DNA of 7,384 nucleotides, taken from assembly GCA_000433775.1 (NCBI GenBank), contig HF998482.1, forward strand, positions 41,287 through 48,670, read 5' to 3'. This stretch comes from Corallococcus sp. CAG:1435 (GTDB lineage Bacteria; Bacillota; Clostridia; Christensenellales; CAG-314). Position 1 is the first letter of the stretch; each line of letters begins with the position of its first letter. This document shows positions 1 to 6,037 of the stretch, one piece after another. The notes beneath the pieces were generated by a model, which searched no databases, was not told the DNA's origin, and worked only from the letters and a program-made list of their open reading frames with translations. A program made the position numbers and the translations under genes.

Positions 1-174
1 CCCGCCAGCCGCTCCCGTCAGTTGTTTGAAAAGGAAAAAATACTTGTTTCCGTAGGATATTTCCGCAGTGTACATGCTGGCACTGTACACGAAAAGCAAA
101 CCGATACCCACCAACGTCAACACAGACACAAGCAAAACTTTGTCAATTTTTCCAGCGGCATCAAATTTTTTCAC
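1..174 (-). CDS. ftsW: FtsW/SpoVE-type SEDS glycosyltransferase, N-terminal fragment
   Basis: This is the first 58 codons of a gene that leaves the window at its left edge. The frame starts at a GTG (172-174) and reads MKKFDAAGKIDKVLL, then a hydrophobic segment (about residues 12-31) ending in VYSAS, then YGNKYFFLFKQL. That pattern is typical of the N-terminus of SEDS proteins: a short basic cytoplasmic lead, the first membrane helix ending in a Tyr-Ser-Ala-Ser-like motif, then a Tyr-rich Phe-Leu-x-x-Gln segment. SEDS proteins of the FtsW type polymerise septal glycan from lipid II together with a class B PBP. The position right after murD is the usual ftsW/spoVE place. The start overlaps the end of murD by 14 bases; a weak GGGGA lies about 9 bases upstream. 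No ATG lies in this frame near the start, so GTG is the best choice. RodA is an alternative for the family, but the context favours FtsW/SpoVE. Confidence 0.88.
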   Translation of the reverse strand, partial: MKKFDAAGKIDKVLLVSVLTLVGIGLLFVYSASMYTAEISYGNKYFFLFKQLTGAAGG

Positions 175-1447
175 GGTGTAATTCCCCAACAATACGGCAA
201 AAATATTCGCCACGGCGGGCGTAATTTTCAAAACTGTCGAAACTTGCGCAGGCGTTGGACATCAACACCGTTCCGCCCGTAGGCAACATTGCTCTGTAAC
301 AAAGTTTTACCGCCTGGCGGTAGTCTTTGCAAATTTTCACGTTGCAAAAGTGTTTTTTTCCACAGTTGAAGATTTTTTCCGCCGTCTGACCCACTGCACA
401 CACCACTTTTACGTTGGGCGACACCCCGTCAAACAGTCTGTCAAAATTTTCCCCTTTGTCAAATCCTCCCACAATCAAGGCAACGGGGGTGTTTGCGTAA
501 CATTTCAATGCCGAAAGGGTTGCATGTACGTTTGTGGCTTTGCTGTCATCCACAAAAGTTACGCCGTCAAATCTCTCCACGATTGTGTTTCTGTGCGGAA
601 GAAAAGAATAAGTTTGCAGGTGTCTGCAACTGTCTTCCACGCCCACTCCCAACAAAAAACATACAAGTACTGCGCACATTGCATTGGACAGGTTGTACTC
701 CGTCATATTGAAAGCGCATCGGTAGTTTACGACTTTTCCCCTGACGTTGAGGCACACCTCTCCGTTGCCGTAGTAACAGTTGGCATTGGGATTTTTAGTG
801 GAATAGTACAGCGTGTAGGCAGGACTTTCGAAGGACATTTGCAATGCGCCGTTGTCGTCGGCGTTGAAAATGGAAAAATCTTTTTCCCGTTGCAAACGAA
901 AATTGTTGGTTTTGGCTTTGCAATAGTTTTTGAACGTTCCGTGGTAATCCAGATGATCGGGTGCAACGTTGGTGAGAACGCTTATGTACGGAGAAAATTT
1001 ATTTGCGCCGTCCAGTTGAAAACTGGAACTTTCCAGCACCACCGTGTCGCCCTCTTTCACATCCAAAACGTGTTGGGCAAAAGGAATTCCGCCGTTTCCC
1101 AAAAGAAAATTGCTTTTGCCTTCACGGGAAAGAATGTGCCGTATCATTTCGCACACGGTAGTTTTGCCGTTTGTTCCCGTTACGGAAACACATTTTCCCC
1201 TACACAGCGGAAAGCAAAAATCCAACTCGCTAACTATTTTCGCTCCTGCCTTCTGTGCCTCGACAATGCCCTTTGCAAAGGGTTTGACGCCGGGACTTTT
1301 TACCACCACGCTGTCAGGCGAAAACTTTTCGTTGCCGTCAAAACCTTTTTCATCGTCGTAAAAGACAGGGGGCAGACCAAGTTTTTTTGCCAAGTTTGCC
1401 AAAGCAAGACCCGTTTTCCCCCTGCCGTAAACTATTATGTCTGTCAT
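161..1447 (-). CDS. murD: UDP-N-acetylmuramoyl-L-alanine--D-glutamate ligase (MurD)
   Basis: MurD adds D-glutamate to UDP-MurNAc-L-Ala using ATP in the cytoplasm, the second peptide step of peptidoglycan precursor synthesis. With the ATG at 1445-1447 the protein has 428 residues, slightly short of the usual ~450. Visible motifs in order: a Rossmann-like N-terminus (IIVYGRGKTG), the Mur-ligase P-loop TGTNGKTT (about 90-97), DHLDYHGT (about 164-171) followed by the KAK segment that should hold the carbamylated lysine (near 179), the DDSKATN motif of the C-terminal domain (about 300-306) that marks MurD among Mur ligases, GGFDKG, and SNACASFDSFENYARRG near the end. The last motif usually begins Ser-Pro-Ala, and here has Asn for Pro. 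An upstream TTG in frame (1457-1459) lies inside the Shine-Dalgarno sequence and was rejected as start. The ATG sits one base after the mraY stop, so the two are probably translationally coupled. It has about 19 cysteines, which is high. Confidence 0.96.
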   Translation of the reverse strand: MTDIIVYGRGKTGLALANLAKKLGLPPVFYDDEKGFDGNEKFSPDSVVVKSPGVKPFAKGIVEAQKAGAKIVSELDFCFPLCRGKCVSVTGTNGKTTVCEMIRHILSREGKSNFLLGNGGIPFAQHVLDVKEGDTVVLESSSFQLDGANKFSPYISVLTNVAPDHLDYHGTFKNYCKAKTNNFRLQREKDFSIFNADDNGALQMSFESPAYTLYYSTKNPNANCYYGNGEVCLNVRGKVVNYRCAFNMTEYNLSNAMCAVLVCFLLGVGVEDSCRHLQTYSFLPHRNTIVERFDGVTFVDDSKATNVHATLSALKCYANTPVALIVGGFDKGENFDRLFDGVSPNVKVVCAVGQTAEKIFNCGKKHFCNVKICKDYRQAVKLCYRAMLPTGGTVLMSNACASFDSFENYARRGEYFCRIVGELHREKI

Positions 1448-1448
1448 A

Positions 1449-2444
1449 TTACCCTCCAAAACACAGCAAAACGGCTATTGATACCGCCGTTACCGCACAA
1501 TACACCACACAAATTCGTGTTTCGCTGAGTCCTTTTTCCTGCAAGTGATGATGAAAAGGCGCCATAAGGAAAATGCGTTTACCGTGAGTAAGTTTGAAGT
1601 ACCCCACCTGCAAAATTACCGAAACACAGGACACTACAAACATAAGCCCGACAATAGGAATAAACAGCGAAAAACGTGTGAAAATCGCTACGCACGCCAC
1701 CAACGCTCCCAATGCAAGCGAACCGGTATCTCCCATAAAAACCTTGGCGTCATTGGCATTGAAAATCAAAAAAGCCAACAGCGCCCCCACTGCAATTACG
1801 CACAACAGCACGATGTCCTGCGTTTGTCTTACTGCATAGGTGTCGCCCATTTGTTCCAGACGGTCAATCTCTCTTGTAAGAAGCAATATCATTCCCGCAA
1901 GAAAGCATATCGTAACGGAAGTTGCCAATCCGTCGATGCCGTCGGTGAGATTGACGCCGTTGGTGCATGCCAAATAAATGAACACCACAAAAGGCACAAT
2001 CCACCAACCCAACGAAACTTGCCTGTTCGTGAATGGTATGCGGATTTTGTCCCCGATAGAGGGGGTGCGATACACGAAAACAGCCACCACCACGGCAATG
2101 GCAAGTTGCACCAGTATTTTTTGATAGGCAAACAGTCCCTGATTGCGCTTGAAACGTATTTTGATGAAGTCGTCCAAAAAGCCGACAACGGCGTAACCTG
2201 CAAAAACCGCCAACGCCACAACGGTGCCACGGTTGGACAAATCGCAAAAAATGCACGCCGTAACAATTATTGCAACTATGAAAGCAATTCCTCCCATTGT
2301 GGGCGTGCCGTTTTTTCCGCTGTGTTCTGCCACATAATGCAAAATAGACTGTTTTGCCTTGACTTTTTTGAGCAAGGGCAACAGTGCCACGCAGGCAACA
2401 GTACACAGCGCAAAGGACGAAAGAAAAGAAAGGGGTTGCACCAT
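1449..2444 (-). CDS. mraY: Phospho-N-acetylmuramoyl-pentapeptide transferase (MraY)
   Basis: MraY is a polytopic membrane enzyme that moves phospho-MurNAc-pentapeptide from UDP to undecaprenyl phosphate, making lipid I on the inner face of the membrane. The protein has 331 residues from the ATG at 2442-2444, within the family range. Family signatures are clear: GKNGTPTMGG (near 43-52), DDFIKIRFKRNQGL (from 91), NLTDGIDGLA (165-174), FNANDAKVFMGDTGS (near 228-242), and the C-terminal MAPFHHHLQEKGLSETRI with the three histidines at 298-300. About ten hydrophobic segments alternate with these loops. A TTG twelve bases upstream is in frame but overlaps the GGAGG site, so the ATG is preferred; a GTG directly after it is a minor alternative. 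The gene begins 23 bases after the murE stop, with no murF in between, and ends one base before murD. It has about 12 cysteines. Confidence 0.97.
   Translation of the reverse strand: MVQPLSFLSSFALCTVACVALLPLLKKVKAKQSILHYVAEHSGKNGTPTMGGIAFIVAIIVTACIFCDLSNRGTVVALAVFAGYAVVGFLDDFIKIRFKRNQGLFAYQKILVQLAIAVVVAVFVYRTPSIGDKIRIPFTNRQVSLGWWIVPFVVFIYLACTNGVNLTDGIDGLATSVTICFLAGMILLLTREIDRLEQMGDTYAVRQTQDIVLLCVIAVGALLAFLIFNANDAKVFMGDTGSLALGALVACVAIFTRFSLFIPIVGLMFVVSCVSVILQVGYFKLTHGKRIFLMAPFHHHLQEKGLSETRICVVYCAVTAVSIAVLLCFGG
1453..1457 (-). promoter_or_regulatory. Shine-Dalgarno of murD, inside the last codons of mraY
   Basis: GGAGG on the minus strand, five bases before the murD ATG. It is formed by the Gly-Gly codons that end MraY, and the MraY stop TAA lies between it and the ATG. 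It decides the murD start against the in-frame TTG further upstream. Confidence 0.85.
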
Positions 2445-2448
2445 ACTT

Positions 2449-2453
2449 CCTCC
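2449..2453 (-). promoter_or_regulatory. Shine-Dalgarno of mraY
   Basis: GGAGG within GGGAGGAAGT directly before the mraY ATG, spacing four bases. It lies in the short murE-mraY gap and supports the ATG at 2442-2444 as the start. Confidence 0.8.
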
Positions 2454-2467
2454 CAAAATGATATGTA

Positions 2468-3900
2468 CTAGGTGTTTTTTTGCAAAAGTCCTTTTACGAC
2501 TTCCACGTCGGAGTACGGAAACTTTTTACCCTTTATTTCCTGATAGGTTTCGGCGCCTTTTCCCAAAATTGCCAGCGTGTCGTTGGCGGACAGGGCGGAC
2601 AATGCAAATTCCGTTGCCTGACTGCGGTTTAATATCAATTTGTAGGGACATGTAAGTCGGCTGACGACATCCTGCGCAATGGCTTTGGGGTCTTCAAAAC
2701 GAGGATTGTCGTTTGTGAGAACGGCAAAATCGGCATATTGCGACACCTTTTCCGCCATGAGCGGACGTTTGAACTTATCTCTGTTTCCACCGCACCCGAA
2801 AACTACTATTAAACTGCCCTTTGTAATGCTTCGGAGGTATTTTAGAATGTTTTCCACGCCGTCGGGAGTGTGTGCAAAATCCACCACTATTCTTGCGCCG
2901 TCTTTTCTGAAAACAGTTTCGTTTCTTCCGCTGACGAAGGCAATTTCGCCAACCGATGCCACTGCGGTATCGATATCCACCCCCAAAGCGCAAGCACAGG
3001 TCACTGCCGCAAGAATGTTGTACACGTTGAAGCGTCCCGCAAGTTTAGTGCGGATTTTTGCTTTTTGTCCCAAAACATTTACGGAAAATTCCGTTTCCGA
3101 CGCCTTTTCTGTAACTTCCGACGCCACCGCATCTGCTTGCCCCCCAAGCGAATAGGTAACTGTCGACGGCAACAGCGTTGCTATTTCTCTTCCCAGATCG
3201 TCGTCCACGTTGACAACGGCGTTTTTGACATACTGCGGCGTGAAGTAACTTTTTTTCGCCTCTGCATATTTTTTCATAGTGCGGAAAAATCCAGATGATC
3301 CTGCGAAAAGTTGGTGAAAATTGCAAAGTCTGCCACCACTCCACGCATTTTGTTTAGGGCAATGGCATGTGCGGAAACTTCCATTACCACCACCTGCACT
3401 TTGTTTAAGTACATTTGTCTGAACCAGTAATGCAGTTGAATTGGGTCGGGCGTTGTCAACGCAGAGTAATGCTTTTGTCCGTTGAAAAATATTCCGTTGG
3501 TACCTATCACCGCCGTGTGATACCCTGCCTTTGACAAAATACCTTCCAGAATGTAACTTGTGGAAGTTTTGCCGTTGGTACCTACCACGGAAATTATTTT
3601 CAGTTTGTCGGCGCAGTTTTCGTAAAAGTTTTTGGCAATTACGCTCATAGCCAGACGGCAATCTTCCACTACTACCTGCAACGCTTTGGTGTCAAGTTGT
3701 CTTTCGCACACCAACACGGCGCAACCGTCGCCGATAACTTTGCGAAAAAAGTCGTGTCCGTCGTACTTCTTCCCTTTAAGACAAAAAAACATACATCCCT
3801 GTTTCACCGTTTTCGTGTCGCATGAAAGAGATGTCACGTCGGGGTTGCCCTTGCCAACGATTTTACAACAAACGCCGTTGAGCAATTCTTGCAGATACAT
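2468..3900 (-). CDS. murE: UDP-MurNAc-L-Ala-D-Glu--meso-DAP ligase (MurE), frame broken by a one-base shift
   Basis: MurE adds meso-diaminopimelate to UDP-MurNAc-L-Ala-D-Glu in the cytoplasm. The gene is read in two frames. The first (3274-3900, 208 residues) starts MYLQELL and carries the N-terminal domain, the P-loop GTNGKTST (107-114), TTPDP (149-153), EVSAHA (174-179) and FTNFSQDHLDF (195-205), then ends three codons later at a TGA. The second frame continues directly as TMKKYAEAKKSYF, the expected continuation, through AGRFNVYNILAA, VDFAHTPDGVEN, DNPR (about 398-401) and GKGAETYQ to a TAG at 2468. With one base restored the product has 477 residues, normal for MurE. DNPR is the known signature of meso-DAP-adding enzymes. 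The start is supported by GGGAG seven bases upstream. GKGAETYQ has Ala where His is common. No other stop or shift interrupts either half, so the lesion is recent, a sequence error, or bypassed in translation. If real and not bypassed, this copy would be a pseudogene. Confidence 0.93.
3275..3290 (-). other. Frameshift site in murE
   Basis: On the minus strand this region reads ATTTTTCCGCACTATG. Frame one reads Asp-Phe-Ser-Ala-Leu-stop, and the continuing frame reads Thr-Met-Lys-Lys-Tyr. Adding one G after CCG gives DFSGTMKKY, which restores the conserved Gly-Thr of the Mur-ligase motif (compare DYHGT in MurD here). Adding one T to the run of five gives DFFRTMKKY, a poorer match. The TGA at 3274-3276 overlaps the ATG at 3275-3277 as ATGA, a geometry often seen in coupled genes, but I see no ribosome binding site before this ATG. 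Confidence 0.85.
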
Positions 3901-3907
3901 AGATTTT

Positions 3908-3912
3908 CTCCC
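3908..3912 (-). promoter_or_regulatory. Shine-Dalgarno of murE
   Basis: GGGAG seven bases before the murE ATG on the minus strand, immediately downstream of the 13-bp inverted repeat. It fixes the murE start. Confidence 0.7.
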
Positions 3913-3918
3913 AAAACA

Positions 3919-3955
3919 AATAATCCATACAAACCGCTTGTCTGTATGGATTATT
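3919..3955. promoter_or_regulatory. Perfect 13-bp inverted repeat before murE; possible terminator/attenuator or operator
   Basis: AATAATCCATACA (3919-3931) is exactly complementary to TGTATGGATTATT (3943-3955), with an 11-base loop. Read on the minus strand it is followed by TGTTTTGG and then the murE ribosome binding site; read on the plus strand it is followed, after six bases, by eight T residues (3962-3969). It therefore looks like a bidirectional AT-rich terminator. In the murE direction it could attenuate read-through from the PBP gene, or act as a DNA operator over a possible -10 box. The stem has only three G-C pairs, so it is of modest stability. Which role applies cannot be told from the sequence. 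Confidence 0.55.
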
Positions 3956-4035
3956 GTATTGTTTTTTTTATGAAATTATGATATTGCAAACCGTTGGAAA
4001 AGGGCAAAACCGACGGCGTTTCGCAAATGAGTTTT

Positions 4036-4079
4036 TGCCGGAAACCGCCACTGCAACTTGCCTGACGAGGCAAAAAACA
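4036..4079. repeat. Imperfect direct repeat, unit A
   Basis: This unit shares the ordered words TGCCG, GAAAC, CTGCA and GAGGCAAAAA with a second unit at 4153-4186, about 110 bases away. It differs mainly by an inserted stretch that makes a small hairpin, TTGCCT-GACG-AGGCAA (4058-4073). It may be part of an intergenic repeat element. Confidence 0.4.
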
Positions 4080-4152
4080 CCTCGTAAAACTCTACGCTTT
4101 GCCCCAAACATTAAACCGCTACCGTTCAAATTGTGCTGTTTGCAAAATGGCG

Positions 4153-4186
4153 TGCCGACGGAAACTCTGCATTTGAGGCAAAAACA
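4153..4186. repeat. Imperfect direct repeat, unit B
   Basis: Second, shorter copy of the unit at 4036-4079, with TGCCG, GGAAAC, CTGCA and GAGGCAAAAACA in the same order and orientation but without the hairpin insert. The genome is rich in GCAAA-type words, so part of this similarity could be compositional. Confidence 0.4.
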
Positions 4187-4222
4187 ATTTGGACGTTCCA
4201 AAAAGACAAAAACATTTTGAAA

Positions 4223-4235
4223 CGGGTGTTACCCG
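4223..4235 (-). terminator. Weak candidate terminator after the PBP gene
   Basis: CGGGT-AAC-ACCCG forms a 5-bp GC-rich stem about 48 bases past the PBP stop on the minus strand, followed by a T-rich but interrupted tract (TTTCAAAATGTTTTTGTC). The short stem and the delayed T run make it a poor terminator, so it is only a possibility. Confidence 0.25.
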
Positions 4236-4282
4236 ACAAATTGAATTGCACAAAGTAGCCGCAACTGTTTACCTATTCACCG

Positions 4283-6037
4283 CTACTCCAACGGAGCAAT
4301 TTGTTTGTAATCAATTATTCCTTGGAAAATCAGCCCCGCATACGGCGCCGCCACGATAGAGCCGTAACTTTGCCCCTGTGGTTCGTCCACAATCATCAGG
4401 CACAGATACTTGGGCTGACTTGCAGGGAAAAATCCCACGAAGGAGGAAACATACTTGCCTTTTGCCAACGATCCGTCGACAAACTTTTGCGCCGTGCCTG
4501 TTTTTCCTCCCACCTGATAGCCGGCAATATTTGCGTTTTTTCCTCCGCCTTCGGCAACGACACGTTGCAACATTGCGGCTATTTGGCTGCTTGTCTGCTC
4601 GCTTATCGGGCGGTCGACTACGGTAGGAGAAAATCTTTTAACCACCTTGCCCGTTGTCGGATCGGAAATTTCTTTGACTAGGTAGGGTTGCAAAAGGTAA
4701 CCTCCGTTTACCGCCGCCGCCGTTGCCATGCACAGTTGCAACGCCGTTACGGCAATGGTCTGTCCGAAGCCTATACGTGCAAGGTCGCCGTTGGTAACGG
4801 AACTTTTCGGAACAAGCAAGCCCGACTGTTCCCCCACGAAATCGATGCCCGTCGTCCTGCCGTAGCCGAACTTTTCCAGGTAACTGTACATTGTGTCTTT
4901 CCCGAGCGACAGTGCGATATCGGTAAAAATGGGGTTGCAACTGTTGTTTAGTGCGTCGCTCAAAGTCTGGTTGGAATGTTTGCCGTTGATGTGTTTTGTC
5001 CAACAACTTATTTTTGAACCGTCAATTATTCTTGTTCCACTGTTGTTGGCAAACACATGCCGGGCGGAAAATGCCTTTGGGTTGCCTTTGGCGTATTCTT
5101 CCAGACATGCGGCGGCGGTAAGCACCTTGAATGTGGAGCCAGGTTCGTAAACATCCGTTAGCAAAGTGTTTTTGGAATACTTGATGAGGCTTTCGATATC
5201 GTCCCTTGGAAGGTTGTTGAGATCCACGCTTGGCTTGCTTGCCATTGCCAAAATTTCTCCCGTTTGCACGTCCATCACTATGCAACGTGCGGAAACGGGG
5301 TTTTGTTGGTACATTGCAAGTTGCAGCACATTTTCCGCAATGGTCTGAATGACGCTGTCTATCGTGAGGGTAACGGTCAGTCCGTCCACTGCGGGAATGT
5401 AGGTCATGTTGCCTTGCGTCAGTTCCTGTCCGACAAGGTCGGTTTCCGTAAGAAGTGCGCCGTTTATTCCCTGTAAATATTTGTCGTAGTACGCTTCCAC
5501 ACCGTACTGCCCCACCCCGTCGGAAGAAACGTATCCCAACACCTGCGACAGAAAATCTCCGTACACGTAACTGCGCACGCCCGTCGACGCAAGGTAAATT
5601 CCCTGCAAATTGCTGTTTCGTATTGCTGTTGCCTGTTCCGAGGTTATCTGTCTTTTCACGGTAACTTCCGAAACACCCTGTTTGCACAGTTTGTCGTACA
5701 CGGTCTGAAAGTCCAACTGCAAAATTTCGCTTAAAACGGTTGCGCATTTATTGGCGTCCGTTACGCTTTGAGGTCGGGCATAAACGCCGTAGCCTGTTTC
5801 CGTTGTGGCAAGCAGGTTGCCGTTTGTGTCAACGATGTCGCCACGGTAGGCTTTTATCGGCAAATCACGTTGCCATTGCGAAGAGGCTTTTTGTTGCAGG
5901 TCTTTTCCCCAAACTACCTGTATATACGCCAAACGCAAAAATATTCCCGAAAACAAAAAAATTGCCGACACGGTAAGTGCCAGCAATCGTTTTTTAGATG
6001 TGTAGTAACTTTGTTGCAAATCAGCCTCCGAAAGCAT
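4283..6037 (-). CDS. Class B penicillin-binding protein (FtsI/SpoVD-type D,D-transpeptidase)
   Basis: This enzyme crosslinks septal peptidoglycan on the outside of the membrane and normally pairs with FtsW. From the ATG the protein has 584 residues. Order: short basic cytoplasmic lead, one membrane helix (about 18-40), the pedestal/dimerisation domain with RGDIVDTNGNLLA (65-77), and the transpeptidase domain with all three active-site motifs, STFK (301-304, nucleophile Ser301), SCN (366-368) and KTGT (512-515). It ends about 70 residues after KTGT with no PASTA domains, unlike SpoVD or PbpB of Bacillus. The dcw position and architecture indicate the division PBP; ftsI, pbpB and spoVD are all used for such genes, so no symbol is given. 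Start choice is uncertain: the ATG at 6035-6037 overlaps the upstream gene by 17 bases and has only weak GGGT before it, while the TTG at 6017-6019 has GGAGG five bases upstream and would give 578 residues. Confidence 0.95.
   Translation of the reverse strand: MLSEADLQQSYYTSKKRLLALTVSAIFLFSGIFLRLAYIQVVWGKDLQQKASSQWQRDLPIKAYRGDIVDTNGNLLATTETGYGVYARPQSVTDANKCATVLSEILQLDFQTVYDKLCKQGVSEVTVKRQITSEQATAIRNSNLQGIYLASTGVRSYVYGDFLSQVLGYVSSDGVGQYGVEAYYDKYLQGINGALLTETDLVGQELTQGNMTYIPAVDGLTVTLTIDSVIQTIAENVLQLAMYQQNPVSARCIVMDVQTGEILAMASKPSVDLNNLPRDDIESLIKYSKNTLLTDVYEPGSTFKVLTAAACLEEYAKGNPKAFSARHVFANNSGTRIIDGSKISCWTKHINGKHSNQTLSDALNNSCNPIFTDIALSLGKDTMYSYLEKFGYGRTTGIDFVGEQSGLLVPKSSVTNGDLARIGFGQTIAVTALQLCMATAAAVNGGYLLQPYLVKEISDPTTGKVVKRFSPTVVDRPISEQTSSQIAAMLQRVVAEGGGKNANIAGYQVGGKTGTAQKFVDGSLAKGKYVSSFVGFFPASQPKYLCLMIVDEPQGQSYGSIVAAPYAGLIFQGIIDYKQIAPLE

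Larger units (their letters stand above)
3901..4282. other. Gap between PBP and murE with repeats and hairpins, no convincing gene
   Basis: This is the only long non-coding stretch in the window. Open frames exist on both strands (3968-4201 minus, 77 codons; 3954-4220 plus, 88 codons), but both begin at TTG, neither has a ribosome binding site, and neither product resembles a family I know. It holds a short GC hairpin after the PBP stop, an imperfect direct repeat, a hairpin at 4058-4073, and a 13-bp inverted repeat next to murE. Minus-strand hexamers resembling a -10 box (CATAAT at 3975-3980, TACAAT at 3953-3958) are present, but no well-spaced -35 box was found, so a murE promoter here is possible but not shown. 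An intergenic dispersed repeat element is the other reading. Confidence 0.6.

Noticed and set aside
350..1528. A 392-codon plus-strand open frame opposite murD
   Set aside because: It is antisense to a clear MurD over nearly its whole length, has no family-like motifs, and arises because codons that would give stops on the other strand are rare here.
1545..2471. A 308-codon plus-strand open frame opposite mraY
   Set aside because: Antisense shadow of MraY. The product is a His/Gln/Asn-rich mixture without domain structure, and MraY signatures on the minus strand are unambiguous.
3275..3661. The upstream part of the second murE frame read as its own N-terminus
   Set aside because: This part is the out-of-frame reading of the MurE N-terminal region and looks random until the TMKKYAEAKK segment, where true MurE similarity begins.
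3953..3990. A murE promoter (TTGCAA with TACAAT on the minus strand)
   Set aside because: The spacing is about 25 bases, too long for a standard sigma-70/A promoter, and other combinations lack a recognisable -35 box, so I did not annotate it.
3968..4201. Small minus-strand open frame (77 codons) in the PBP-murE gap
   Set aside because: TTG start with no ribosome binding site, Cys/Arg-rich product with no known match, and an equally long frame on the other strand; treated as non-coding.
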